In this document: positions 1-7,296 of the stretch, one piece after another
Layout of the letters: every line of letters begins with the position of its first letter
How positions within the stretch are numbered: position 1 is the stretch's first letter
Assembly (NCBI RefSeq): GCF_009189165.1
Contig: NZ_CP045118.1
Span: forward strand, 5,642,001 to 5,706,000
Origin: Pseudomonas sp. SCB32
Lineage (GTDB): Bacteria; Pseudomonadota; Gammaproteobacteria; Pseudomonadales; Pseudomonadaceae
Reading direction: 5' to 3'
Length of the DNA: 64,000 bases
Made by a program: the position numbers and the translations under genes
The notes under the pieces: model-generated
Seen by the model: the letters and a program-made list of their open reading frames with translations, nothing else
The model's database searches: none
Told to the model about the DNA's origin: nothing

Positions 1-1
1 C

Positions 2-529
2 TTCGGCCCCGCCGCCTTCATCGGTCGCTGCCGCGTGGTGCCGCTGCGCAACACCGGCGCCGCGCTGTCGCCATTCAACGCCTTCCTCATCCTGCAGGGC
101 CTGGAAACCCTGGCGCTGCGCATGGAGCGCCACTGCGACAACGCCCTGAAAGTCGCCCGCTACCTGCAAGAGCACCCGCAGGTGAGCTGGGTGAAATACG
201 CCGGCCTCGCCGACCACCCCGAGCACGCCCTGGCGCAGCGCTATATGGGTGGCCAGCCGGCGGCGATCCTCTCCTTCGGCATCAAGGGCGGCCAGGAAGC
301 CGGCGCGCGCTTCATCGACGCCCTGAACCTGGTGGTGCGCCTGGTCAACATCGGCGACGCCAAGTCCCTGGCCTGCCACCCGGCCTCTACCACCCACCGC
401 CAGCTCAACGACGAGGAACTGGAGAAGGCCGGCGTACCGCGCGACATGGTGCGCCTGTCCATCGGCATCGAGCACATCGACGACATCCTCACCGACCTCG
501 CCCAGGCGCTGCGCGCTGCCGAGAGTTGA
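2..529 (+). CDS. metY: O-acetylhomoserine sulfhydrylase, C-terminal part (partial)
   Basis: This is the C-terminal part (about 175 residues) of a PLP-dependent Cys/Met-metabolism enzyme; the gene enters from the left edge, so the PLP-binding lysine lies outside the window. The stretch shows family hallmarks: LRNTGAALSPFNAFLILQG, LALRMERHCDNA, VKYAGLADHP and the C-terminal LACHPASTTHRQL followed by VRLSIGIEHIDD. The long-form ending favours O-acetylhomoserine sulfhydrylase (homocysteine from O-acetylhomoserine and sulfide) over cystathionine gamma-synthase, but MetZ-type O-succinylhomoserine sulfhydrylase is a possible alternative. A 13-bp hairpin follows 7 bp after the stop codon. Confidence 0.85.
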   Translation, partial: FGPAAFIGRCRVVPLRNTGAALSPFNAFLILQGLETLALRMERHCDNALKVARYLQEHPQVSWVKYAGLADHPEHALAQRYMGGQPAAILSFGIKGGQEAGARFIDALNLVVRLVNIGDAKSLACHPASTTHRQLNDEELEKAGVPRDMVRLSIGIEHIDDILTDLAQALRAAES

Positions 530-536
530 TGACCGC

Positions 537-566
537 CATGTGAGGCGCCGACCGGCGCCTCACATG
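537..566. terminator. Hairpin after metY
   Basis: Perfect 13-bp inverted repeat (537-549 with 554-566, loop GACC) directly after the metY stop. It has no U tract on either strand, so it is either a Rho-type end or a 3' stabilising hairpin rather than a classical intrinsic terminator. Confidence 0.5.
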
Positions 567-721
567 GGCCTCGGATTACACCCATCGCCCCGCTGCTTAC
601 CGCAGCCAGCGTCAGCCTTTTCGCAAGGCTCTGCCGGACGCGTTGGAATCCACTTCCAGCCGTGAGCAGGTTTGTCTCAACCGATTAAAATGACGGCATC
701 TTTTTAGCCATACGCAACCGG

Positions 722-746
722 ATGCAGGAATTTTCCTGCATTTTTT
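722..746 (+). terminator. Rho-independent terminator of an unidentified short transcript
   Basis: ATGCAGGAA (722-730) pairs with TTCCTGCAT (733-741) and is followed by a T run to 746. It is a textbook intrinsic terminator on the plus strand, yet no recognisable gene lies between metY and this point. Between 567 and 721 I see only a small hairpin (AGCCTT...AAGGCT near 613-632). The terminated RNA is therefore either the metY 3' end or a separate small RNA. Confidence 0.6.
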
Positions 747-768
747 CAACTGAGCGTATTGGACGAAC

Positions 769-866
769 ATGATCCAGAAGTGCCGAACGGCGCGGATCAA
801 CCAGGAGTTGTAGCGATACCCAAAAGACGCGAGCCCCCGGTGCTACCAACACCGAAGGCCCGCTAA
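769..866 (+). promoter_or_regulatory. Structured leader with nested mini-ORFs upstream of the small gene at 894
   Basis: The leader carries a 14-codon ATG frame (769-813, stop TAG) and directly after it a 16-codon open frame 816-866. That second frame begins with ATA where an ATG would be expected, 8 nt after GGAG, and reads IPKRREPPVLPTPKAR. Inside it CGGTG (838-842) pairs with CACCG (850-854) around a 7-nt loop. The arrangement looks like a regulatory leader (leader peptide plus hairpin) or a decayed mini-gene. The function is inferred from layout only. Confidence 0.35.
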
Positions 867-893
867 CCACAAGCAGCTTAAAAGGAGCTGAAT

Positions 894-1227
894 ATGGCTA
901 ACGCCAATAGTACGTCACGCCCCCCAATTAACTGAACGCCCCGAAGCAGAGCGGTTCGCCCCCTTGGGAGCAGATTCGCAAGCCAACGCCAATCCCCGCT
1001 ACGCCACGCTCTACCTGCGCACCGACGCGCCCTGCGATGAGCTGTACAACGCCGCCGAAGACCGTCTGAGCGCGGTCATCGAACTGCTGGGCACCCTGAC
1101 CTTCGTCGAACTCGACGCCTACCCCGCCCGCAACGTCCTGCAAATCAGCCGCTCGCTGTTGCTGCTGGCCTCTGACGCGCACTCGCTGTACCGGGCGGAT
1201 CATGAGCAGCGGGATCGGCGCGGATAG
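894..1227 (+). pseudogene. Small Pseudomonas-type protein (DUF3077/DUF6124-like), frameshifted near the start
   Basis: An ATG at 894 sits behind a good ribosome site (AAAGGAG) but the frame stops after 13 codons at 933-935. The neighbouring frame is open from 892 to 1227 and encodes a plausible acidic small helical protein, including YATLYLRTDAPCDELYNA and LQISRSLLLLASDAHSLYRA. Removing one C from the C6 run at 920-925 would fuse the two frames into one roughly 110-residue protein. The helical C-terminal half resembles, by eye, the small DUF3077/DUF6124 proteins that are abundant in Pseudomonas; the family assignment is tentative. It could be a true pseudogene, a phase-variable homopolymer tract, or a sequencing error. 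If the in-frame TTG at 964 is used, an 87-residue product remains. Confidence 0.5.
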
Positions 1228-1241
1228 CGCTTCACTCCACT

Positions 1242-1270
1242 CGGCGGATTACGCTTCGCGCAATCCGCCG
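1242..1270. repeat. Intergenic hairpin repeat (GGCGGATT family)
   Basis: CGGCGGATT (1242-1250) and AATCCGCCG (1262-1270) form a near-perfect stem over CGC/TTC/GCG. It resembles the repeat at 10179-10248 in style and is of the short intergenic palindrome type scattered through Pseudomonas genomes. Confidence 0.55.
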
Positions 1271-1472
1271 TATGAAACTGGAAGAACAGAGTCTGTGCGC
1301 TGAGTAGGAAAAGTAAACACATCATTGTAATCGGAGAATATTCTTATTTTCTTCAAATAGAGTTCAACATCAGCCCACGGAAAGCTCCTATTTCCTGGAG
1401 TCCAAAGCTCAATAAACTGAATCCACCATCAAGACTACTGATGGGGACCCAAAATACTTCCAGGAGTTTAAA

Positions 1473-1604
1473 ATGAAAAAAATAGCTTATGCCCTAATCT
1501 GCTCCGGACTACTGATCTCAAGCCAGGTATTTGCCTGCGACTACTACGATATCTGGGGCGACTGCCACGACTACTCGGGCTATGAAAACTACTACGCCAA
1601 CTAA
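1473..1604 (+). CDS. Secreted Tyr- and Asp-rich micro-peptide precursor, 43 aa
   Basis: I do not recognise this gene. An ATG at 1473 follows CCAGGAG with ideal spacing. The first 21 residues form a clear Sec signal peptide: MKK, a hydrophobic core (ALICSGLLIS), then SSQVFA with a -3/-1 Val/Ala type I cleavage site. The predicted mature peptide is 22 residues beginning with Cys. It has a second Cys at mature position 10, six tyrosines, one tryptophan and five acidic residues, and ends in Asn. A lipobox reading is less likely because Phe occupies the position two residues before the Cys. The gene lies in noticeably AT-richer DNA than its neighbours, about 245 bp after the frameshifted small gene, and is followed by a 13-bp hairpin. 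The two cysteines could form a disulfide after export. The function is unknown. Confidence 0.6.
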   Translation: MKKIAYALICSGLLISSQVFACDYYDIWGDCHDYSGYENYYAN

Positions 1605-1627
1605 CCAGCTAGAAATTTGAAACACAT

Positions 1628-1671
1628 TGCCACCGTGTCCAGACGGTAGAATTTGTTTGGGCACGGTGGCA
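1628..1671. other. Strong hairpin after the micro-peptide gene
   Basis: TGCCACCGTG (1628-1637) pairs perfectly with CACGGTGGCA (1662-1671), extended by three more pairs including one G-U. It lies 23 nt after the stop codon of the micro-peptide gene. No U tract follows, so it may protect the 3' end or act as a weak terminator. The rest of 1605-1880 is AT-rich non-coding DNA before trxC. Confidence 0.5.
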
Positions 1672-1824
1672 CACGCCAAGAAATTGTTTTGCCAAAACCC
1701 ACCCCACTTCCCAGAAAATAAGATCTACAGAAAGCGGAACTTATCTATATCTTTTAATTACTAGGAACTTGATACAGAGCGACCCGGCGAGAAAGTCCCA
1801 CAGCCAGCCCCTCCAGCCCTTCCA

Positions 1825-1853
1825 TTGATATTCTTCTCCCCTGCCTCCATCTA
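1825..1853 (+). promoter_or_regulatory. Possible sigma-70 promoter of trxC
   Basis: TTGATA (1825-1830), a 17-nt spacer and CATCTA (1848-1853) lie 27 nt before the trxC start codon. The -10 match is only moderate, so this is a candidate. Confidence 0.3.
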
Positions 1854-1880
1854 GCTCCCCATAACCGGAGGAGCCCTACC

Positions 1881-2315
1881 ATGTCCGAATCCCTGATCAT
1901 CCCCTGCCCGCACTGCAACGGTCTCAACCGCGTACCCGCCGAACGCCTGGGCGATGCGCCGCGCTGCGGCCGCTGCCAGTCGGCGGTCATCGTCGGCAGT
2001 CCCTTCGAGCTGAACGAAGCCAGCTTCGCCGCCCAGGCCAAGGGCGACCTGCCGCTGCTGGTGGACGTCTGGGCCGACTGGTGCGGCCCCTGCAAGGCCT
2101 TTGCACCGGTGTTCGAGCAGGCCGCCGCGCGGCTCCCGGGCAAAGTGCGCCTGGCCAAGCTCGATAGCGACGCCAACCCGAACCTTTCCACCCGCCTGGG
2201 GATTCGTTCGATTCCCAGCCTGATCCTGCTGCGCAACGGCCAGGAAGTGGCGCGCCAGAGCGGCGCCATGCCGCTGCCGCAGTTGATGGACTGGCTGTCC
2301 CGCAACGGCATCTGA
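1881..2315 (+). CDS. trxC: Thioredoxin 2 (zinc-finger thioredoxin)
   Basis: 144 residues. The N-terminal zinc ribbon has two Cys pairs, CPHC (9-12) and CGRC (29-32), and precedes a thioredoxin fold with active site WCGPC (Cys68 and Cys71). This is the TrxC architecture of a cytoplasmic disulfide reductase linked to oxidative stress and reduced by thioredoxin reductase. The conserved cis-proline loop RSIPSLIL is present. The ATG at 1881 follows CCGGAGGAG. It appears monocistronic; the next gene starts 106 bp downstream and has its own ribosome site. Confidence 0.95.
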   Translation: MSESLIIPCPHCNGLNRVPAERLGDAPRCGRCQSAVIVGSPFELNEASFAAQAKGDLPLLVDVWADWCGPCKAFAPVFEQAAARLPGKVRLAKLDSDANPNLSTRLGIRSIPSLILLRNGQEVARQSGAMPLPQLMDWLSRNGI

Positions 2316-2421
2316 ACGCCCCTGCTCGCTGAGCGTTCCGGTCAATCCGCGCGGTCATTGCCAGACCGCGCGGCGCAGCTAGTCTTGGGCAGACAACAAA
2401 CAGGCGAACCGGAGCGCGCCC

Positions 2422-2865
2422 ATGCCCTACCCCGAAGAATTCATCCGCCAACTCACCGAAGAACACATCGCCTTCGTCAAGCGCACGGGCCTCAAGGCCG
2501 AGGTGCTGGAACCGGGCCACGTGCGCTTGCGCATGCCGCTCAAGGGCAACGAGAACCACATCCACAACATGTATGCCGGCGCCCTGTTCACCGTGGCCGA
2601 GCTGCCCGGCGGCATCCTGATGCTGACCAGCTTCGACAGCCGGCGCTTCTATCCGATCGTCAAGGAAGCCGGCCTGCGCTTCCTGCGCCCCGCTGCCAGC
2701 GACGTCACTGTCGACGCCTGGCTCAGCGAGGAGGAGATCCAGCGCATCGGTGAAGAAGCGACCGAAACCGGCAAGTCGGACTTCATCCTCGACCTGCAGC
2801 TCAAGGATGCGGAAGGCACCGTCGTCGCCGAGAGCCACGCCGTCTATCAGCTGCGCAGCCGCTGA
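2422..2865 (+). CDS. Hotdog-fold thioesterase (DUF4442/YiiD-like)
   Basis: 147-residue single-domain protein. The stretch IHNMYAGALFTVAELPGG matches the hotdog helix region of the DUF4442/YiiD C-terminal thioesterase group (PaaI-like superfamily), with a C-terminal strand ending AESHAVYQLRSR. The likely role is hydrolysis of an acyl thioester (acyl-CoA or acyl-ACP); the substrate cannot be read from the sequence. The start at 2422 follows CGGAGCGCGCCC. It lies between trxC and a universal stress protein, all on the plus strand but separated enough to be independent. Confidence 0.75.
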   Translation: MPYPEEFIRQLTEEHIAFVKRTGLKAEVLEPGHVRLRMPLKGNENHIHNMYAGALFTVAELPGGILMLTSFDSRRFYPIVKEAGLRFLRPAASDVTVDAWLSEEEIQRIGEEATETGKSDFILDLQLKDAEGTVVAESHAVYQLRSR

Positions 2866-2942
2866 ATCCGGGCCATTGCCCTGCATCAAGGTGAAATTTC
2901 CTACGTGGCGCGACAGTGGAAGCGCCACAGAGGGATGCCACC

Positions 2943-3749
2943 ATGTACAGGAACCTGCTCGTCGCCCATGACCTCAGCGTTGAAGCGGATATTGCGGTGC
3001 GCCGCGCCGCCCAGCTGGCCCGCCAGCATGGCGCCAGCGTCACCTTGCTGCATGTGATCGAGGAGTTCTTTCCCGACCGCATGATGGATACCGTCCGCGA
3101 GGCCGCCGAGGTCGCGCTGCGTGACGCCGCTGCGGCCAACGCCATCGACGACTATCAGCTGCTGATCCGCCAGGGTCGCGCCGCGCCAACCGTCACCCAG
3201 GCGGCGCAGGAGCTCAAGGCCGACCTTTTGCTGATCGGCGCGCATCACCAGCAACTGCTCGAGCGCTTCGACGGCACCACCCTGGAGCGTATCGCCCGCC
3301 ATTGCCGCGCGCCGATCCTGCTGGCGGTGGAGGAATCCGCCAAGCCCTATGCACGGGCGCTGGCCGGGCTGGATCTGTCATTGAGCTCCTGCCAGGCCTG
3401 GCGAGCGGGCTATCGCCTGTTGCCGACCAGCGCTGAGCTGCTGGCGCTCAACGCCTACCAGCCCGGCAAGGCCGAACGCGCCGACGAGCATCTGGAGACC
3501 CAGCGTGGGCTGCTGCGCCAGACGCTGCAGGACGAACGCGCGCAACTGCCGACCGAAGGGCCGCAACTGCTCTGCGCGGTGCAACAGGGAAACTTCCAGC
3601 AGGCGCTGGAGACAGCCCTGGGGGAATGGACGCCTGACCTGCTGGTGCTCGGCAGCCGCAGCCGCGGCGCCATCGAGCAGGCCATGCTTGGCAGCTCGAC
3701 CCGTTACTTCCTGCGCCGGCCGCCTTGCGACATTCTCATCTCGCAATGA
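2943..3749 (+). CDS. Tandem universal stress protein
   Basis: 268 residues with two UspA-type domains, about 1-140 and 150-268. Each opens with a typical beta strand (YRNLLVAHDLS) or closes with the family end (RAPILLAVE; PPCDILISQ). The second domain carries an ATP-loop-like GSRSRGAIEQAMLGSS, while the first has a degenerate loop (GAHHQQLLERFDGTT). That asymmetry is common in UspE-like tandem proteins. I chose the ATG at 2943 because the translated homology begins there and AGAGGGATGCCACC precedes it; an upstream in-frame start adds nine unrelated residues. It is convergent with the ParA-like gene, with a 10-bp GC hairpin between. Confidence 0.9.
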   Translation: MYRNLLVAHDLSVEADIAVRRAAQLARQHGASVTLLHVIEEFFPDRMMDTVREAAEVALRDAAAANAIDDYQLLIRQGRAAPTVTQAAQELKADLLLIGAHHQQLLERFDGTTLERIARHCRAPILLAVEESAKPYARALAGLDLSLSSCQAWRAGYRLLPTSAELLALNAYQPGKAERADEHLETQRGLLRQTLQDERAQLPTEGPQLLCAVQQGNFQQALETALGEWTPDLLVLGSRSRGAIEQAMLGSSTRYFLRRPPCDILISQ

Positions 3750-3762
3750 GGCGGCGCTGAGC

Positions 3763-3784
3763 GCGCTCCCGGGGCCGGGAGCGC
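3763..3784. terminator. Convergent hairpin between usp and the ParA-like gene
   Basis: GCGCTCCCGG (3763-3772) pairs perfectly with CCGGGAGCGC (3775-3784). It sits between two converging stop codons and lacks U tracts. A bidirectional end signal is inferred from position. Confidence 0.4.
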
Positions 3785-3802
3785 CACTCGATCATCTGGA
3801 AA

Positions 3803-4570
3803 TCAGGCTTCCAGCAGGTTGTGCAGTTCGACGAACTGCTGCGTCAACTTGTGCCGGGGTTCGAGGAAGATCAGCGGGGTGCACGCCTGGTGCGACTCGC
3901 GCATCTTCACCGAGCTCATCAGGTACACCGGCAGCACCGGCAGTTCCTCCGCCACCAGTTCATCCAGCAGTTGCTGCGGCAGGGTCGCACGCGGCTGGAA
4001 CTGGTTGACCACGATGCCTTCGACTTCCAGGGCCTCGTTGTGATCTTCCTTCAACTCCTCGATCTCCTGCAGCAGCCCGTAGAGCGCCTGGCGAGAGAAG
4101 CTGTCGCAGTCGAAGGGGATCAGGCAGCGATCGGCGGCGATCAGGGCCGAGACGGTATAGAAATTCAGCGCCGGCGGAGTATCCAGGTAGATCCGGTCGT
4201 AGTCTTCGGCCAGCTCGTCCAGCAGTTTGCGCAGCTTGTTGATCTTGTGCTTCTGCTCGAGCTTGGGCTGCAGGTCGGCCAGCTCGGGGCTCGCGGTGAC
4301 CACATGCAGGTTATCGAACGGGGTCTCGTAGATGTCGACCTTGCCCTTGCGGCTGAAGGGGCCGGACGAGAGGGTCTGCTTGAAGAAATCGGCGATCCCC
4401 ACCGGCAGGTCCTCGCCGGTCAGCCCGGTGAGGTAGTGCGTCGAGTTGGCCTGGGAGTCCAGGTCCACCAGCAGCGTGCGATAGCCCTCCGCCGCGCTGA
4501 CCGCCGCCAGGTTGCAGGCAATGCTCGACTTGCCCACTCCGCCCTTCTGATTGAACACCACGCGCCGCAT
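3803..4570 (-). CDS. ParA/MinD-family ATPase (orphan)
   Basis: 255-residue P-loop ATPase with a deviant Walker [11 protein letters not shown] (residues 7-16), the ParA dimer signature, then [13 protein letters not shown] and a Walker-B-like strand ending [10 protein letters not shown]. There is no N-terminal helix-turn-helix and no parB, parC or chemotaxis/cellulose gene beside it, so this is an orphan of the kind used for positioning cellular cargo. Chromosomal Soj functions are normally encoded near the origin together with ParB, so this copy is likely separate. The start [11 protein letters not shown] is set by homology. Confidence 0.85.
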   Translation of the reverse strand: MRRVVFNQKGGVGKSSIACNLAAVSAAEGYRTLLVDLDSQANSTHYLTGLTGEDLPVGIADFFKQTLSSGPFSRKGKVDIYETPFDNLHVVTASPELADLQPKLEQKHKINKLRKLLDELAEDYDRIYLDTPPALNFYTVSALIAADRCLIPFDCDSFSRQALYGLLQEIEELKEDHNEALEVEGIVVNQFQPRATLPQQLLDELVAEELPVLPVYLMSSVKMRESHQACTPLIFLEPRHKLTQQFVELHNLLEA

Positions 4571-4650
4571 GAGCCTGCCTCCGTAATCCGTTCAAGTGCT
4601 CCGGATTCTATGCAATGCCCATGACAACGGCGAGCCCTCCGTCGAACGGT

Positions 4651-5559
4651 TCAGCCTCCCGCGCGCAAGGCGGCCACCTCACGGGTCAGCAGGTCGATGA
4701 AGGACTGCGCCAACGGCGAGCGTTCGTCACGCCGACGCACCAGCCAGACCGAGCTGGTCGCCCCCGGATCGAGCAACGTGCGATAGACCACACCGTCCAC
4801 CCGCGTGCGGCGGAACGACGCCGGTAGCATGGTGACACCCAGTCCGGCGGCAACCAGGCCAATGATGGTCATCGCTTCGCCGGCCTCCTGGGCGATGCGC
4901 GGACTGAATCCGGCCTGCCGCGACAGTGCGATCAGCTGGTCATACAGGCCGGTGCCATAGCTGCGGGGGAAGAACACGAAGGGTTCGTCCGCCAGCGCGG
5001 CGATCTCCAGGCCATCCGGATTGGACTCAGCCAACGGGTGGTCGGCGCGCAGTACCGCCACCAGCGGCTCGCTGAACAGTTCCACGGCCTCCAGGGTGTC
5101 CGGCAGCGCGATGGGGCGGATCAGGCCGACCTGCACCCGCTCTTCCAGCAGCGCCTGCACGGCCTGGCCGCTGCTCAGTTCCTGAAGGTCCAGGTGGACG
5201 TCCGGGTAGGCCTGGCGGAACGCCAGGATGCTGCGCGGAATGGTCGAGGTGAAGGGCGCGGAGGCGGTAAAGCCGATCTTCAGTTCCCCCAGTTCCCCCT
5301 GGTGCGCACGGCGCGCCAGCAACACCGCACGATCGACCTGCTGCAGCACCTGCCGCGCCTCTGCAAGGAACAACTGCCCCGCCTCGGTCAGCGTCACCCG
5401 TCGGTTGGTGCGCTCCAGCAGGCGCGCGCCGATCTCCTCTTCCAGTGCCTGGATCTGCTGGCTCAACGGCGGTTGCGAGATGCCCAGTTGCTCGGCGGCC
5501 CGGCCGAAGTGCAGCTCTTCGGCCACGGCAATGAAGTAACGCAGATGCCTCAGTTCCAT
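4651..5559 (-). CDS. LysR-family regulator, divergent to ynfM-like transporter (YnfL-like)
   Basis: 302 residues. The N-terminal winged helix-turn-helix (MELRHLRYFIAVAEELHFGRAAE..., DNA-reading helix around ISQPPLSQQIQALEEE) precedes a two-lobe effector domain typical of the BenM/CatM-like LysR branch. It is divergently transcribed from the MFS transporter across a 173-bp AT-rich intergenic region. The same arrangement occurs for ynfL/ynfM in E. coli, so it probably controls the transporter. The effector is unknown. Confidence 0.9.
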   Translation of the reverse strand: MELRHLRYFIAVAEELHFGRAAEQLGISQPPLSQQIQALEEEIGARLLERTNRRVTLTEAGQLFLAEARQVLQQVDRAVLLARRAHQGELGELKIGFTASAPFTSTIPRSILAFRQAYPDVHLDLQELSSGQAVQALLEERVQVGLIRPIALPDTLEAVELFSEPLVAVLRADHPLAESNPDGLEIAALADEPFVFFPRSYGTGLYDQLIALSRQAGFSPRIAQEAGEAMTIIGLVAAGLGVTMLPASFRRTRVDGVVYRTLLDPGATSSVWLVRRRDERSPLAQSFIDLLTREVAALRAGG

Positions 5560-5732
5560 GTCGCCACCATTGAGTCGAAATACATATCAAACAGGTCGAT
5601 TAATATATTGGAAATAATAAAAACAGCTCCTTATCCTTGCCAGTACCAGCCCAATAACAACTCCAAGAACTTCTGCCATCCCCGCCGCACGGGCCTTTTG
5701 CCGCCCCTGCGCGAGCCGAATCGAGGTGAGTT

Positions 5733-7052
5733 GTGAGTCAATCTGCGTTACGGGCGTCCGAGCATGTCGAACCCGAATTACTGAACGCCGCGCGCCAGGC
5801 GAATGCCAGCGTCGTCAGCGCCGTCGAAGAGATCGAAAGCTACATCGAGAAAGGCACCCCGGCCTTCATGCGCACGTCGCTTGCGCTGTTTTCCGGCGGC
5901 TTCGCCACCTTCGCCCTGCTCTACTGCGTGCAGCCGATGATGCCGGTGCTGTCCAAGGCCTTCGACCTCACTGCGGCGCAGAGCAGCCTGGTGCTCTCTA
6001 TTTCCACCATCACCATGGCCTTCGGCCTGCTGGTCACCGGGCCGATCTCCGACGCCATCGGGCGCAAGTCGATCATGGTCGCCTCGCTGATCCTCGCCGC
6101 CCTGTTCACTCTGGGCAGCGCGATGATGCCGACCTGGCACGGCGTCCTGCTGATGCGCGCGCTGCTCGGCCTGTCGCTGAGCGGCCTGGCGGCGGTGGGC
6201 ATGACCTACCTCTCCGAGGAAATCCATCCACAGCACATCGGCCTGTCCATGGGGCTGTACATCGGCGGCAATGCAATCGGCGGCATGAGCGGCCGGCTGA
6301 TCAGCGGCGTGCTGGTGGACTACGTGAACTGGCACGTGGCGCTGGCCACCCTGGGCGTGATCGCCCTGGCCGCCGCGCTGCTGTTCTGGCGCATCCTGCC
6401 CGAGTCGAAGAACTTCCGCCCCGCACCACTCAAGCCGCGCCAGCTGGCCGAGGGCTTCCGCGGGCACTTCCGCGATGCCGGCCTGCCCTGGCTGTTCCTC
6501 GAAGCCTTCCTGCTGATGGGCGCCTTCGTCACCCTGTTCAACTACATCGGCTACCGCCTGCTGGCCGATCCGTACCACCTGAGCCAGGCAGTGGTCGGCG
6601 TGCTTTCGGTGGTCTATCTGTCAGGCATCTACAGCTCCGCCTGGGTCGGCTCCCTGGCTGACCGCCTGGGTCGGCGCAAGGTGCTCTGGGCGATGATCGC
6701 GCTGATGCTCGGCGGCTTGCTGATCACCCTGCTGCAACCGCTGGCCCTGGTGCTGGTCGGCATGCTGGTCTTCACCTTCGGCTTCTTCGGCGCGCACTCG
6801 GTGGCCAGCAGCTGGATCGGCCGCCGCGCCCTGAAAGCCAAGGGCCAGGCCTCGTCACTGTATCTGTTCAGCTACTACGTGGGCTCAAGCATTGCCGGCA
6901 CCGTGGGCGGGGTGTTCTGGCATCACTACGGCTGGAATGGCGTGGGGCTGTTCATCGCCGGCCTGCTGGTGATTGCGCTGCTGGTGGCGCTGCATCTGGC
7001 ACGCCTCGCAGTGTTACCTCGCGATCTACCCGCACTCGCCAGACACGGGTAG
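5733..7052 (+). CDS. ynfM: MFS transporter, YnfM-like
   Basis: 439 residues, 12 predicted membrane segments preceded by a roughly 45-residue cytoplasmic N-terminus. It is very close to E. coli YnfM along its whole length (for example MRTSLALFSGGFATFALLYC, VGMTYLSEEIHP, SSLYLFSYYVGSSIAG). It carries the MFS motif A variant GPISDAIGRKS after TM2. YnfM is described as an inner-membrane efflux transporter of the arabinose-export-like group; the physiological substrate here is unknown. The GTG start at 5733 follows GAGGTGAG. A strong terminator lies just after it. Confidence 0.88.
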   Translation: MSQSALRASEHVEPELLNAARQANASVVSAVEEIESYIEKGTPAFMRTSLALFSGGFATFALLYCVQPMMPVLSKAFDLTAAQSSLVLSISTITMAFGLLVTGPISDAIGRKSIMVASLILAALFTLGSAMMPTWHGVLLMRALLGLSLSGLAAVGMTYLSEEIHPQHIGLSMGLYIGGNAIGGMSGRLISGVLVDYVNWHVALATLGVIALAAALLFWRILPESKNFRPAPLKPRQLAEGFRGHFRDAGLPWLFLEAFLLMGAFVTLFNYIGYRLLADPYHLSQAVVGVLSVVYLSGIYSSAWVGSLADRLGRRKVLWAMIALMLGGLLITLLQPLALVLVGMLVFTFGFFGAHSVASSWIGRRALKAKGQASSLYLFSYYVGSSIAGTVGGVFWHHYGWNGVGLFIAGLLVIALLVALHLARLAVLPRDLPALARHG

Positions 7053-7070
7053 TTTCTACACACATCTTGC

Positions 7071-7118
7071 AAAACTTATCCAATTACGACCATGCACGGT
7101 CGTACAAGGATAAGTTTT
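7071..7118 (+). terminator. Terminator after ynfM
   Basis: AAAACTTATCC (7071-7081) pairs with GGATAAGTTTT (7108-7118), with a second inner stem ACGACC (7086-7091) / GGTCGT (7098-7103) and a T run at the 3' end. The A/T-flanked design works in both directions. Confidence 0.75.
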
Positions 7119-7170
7119 TGCCTCCCCACGACGCCCTTCATCCGGGCTACGTAGCGCTTCTTCCCACTCT

Positions 7171-7184
7171 ACGACTAAAGTCGT
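7171..7184. promoter_or_regulatory. Palindrome ACGACTAAAGTCGT before gabP
   Basis: Perfect two-fold symmetric 14-mer (6-bp arms, AA centre) placed 9 bp before the -24 element of the sigma-54-like promoter. It may be an operator. It is too close to be a normal enhancer site for a sigma-54 activator. Confidence 0.35.
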
Positions 7185-7193
7185 AACAAAATA

Positions 7194-7208
7194 TGGCGCG
7201 ATCCTTGC
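7194..7208 (+). promoter_or_regulatory. Sigma-54 (RpoN) type promoter of gabP
   Basis: TGGCGCGATCCTTGC matches the -24/-12 consensus TGGCACG-N4-TTGC, with the invariant GG and GC correctly spaced and one deviation in the -24 block. The expected start is near 7220, leaving a leader of about 77 nt. RpoN control fits a nitrogen-source permease. Confidence 0.6.
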
Positions 7209-7296
7209 GTCAAGAAAAACGCACGACTTGTTGGAATCCTGAAACGGACCTCGGCTCCCGCAGTACGCAATTCCCTCCTGTAGTTGTAGGTAAAGC

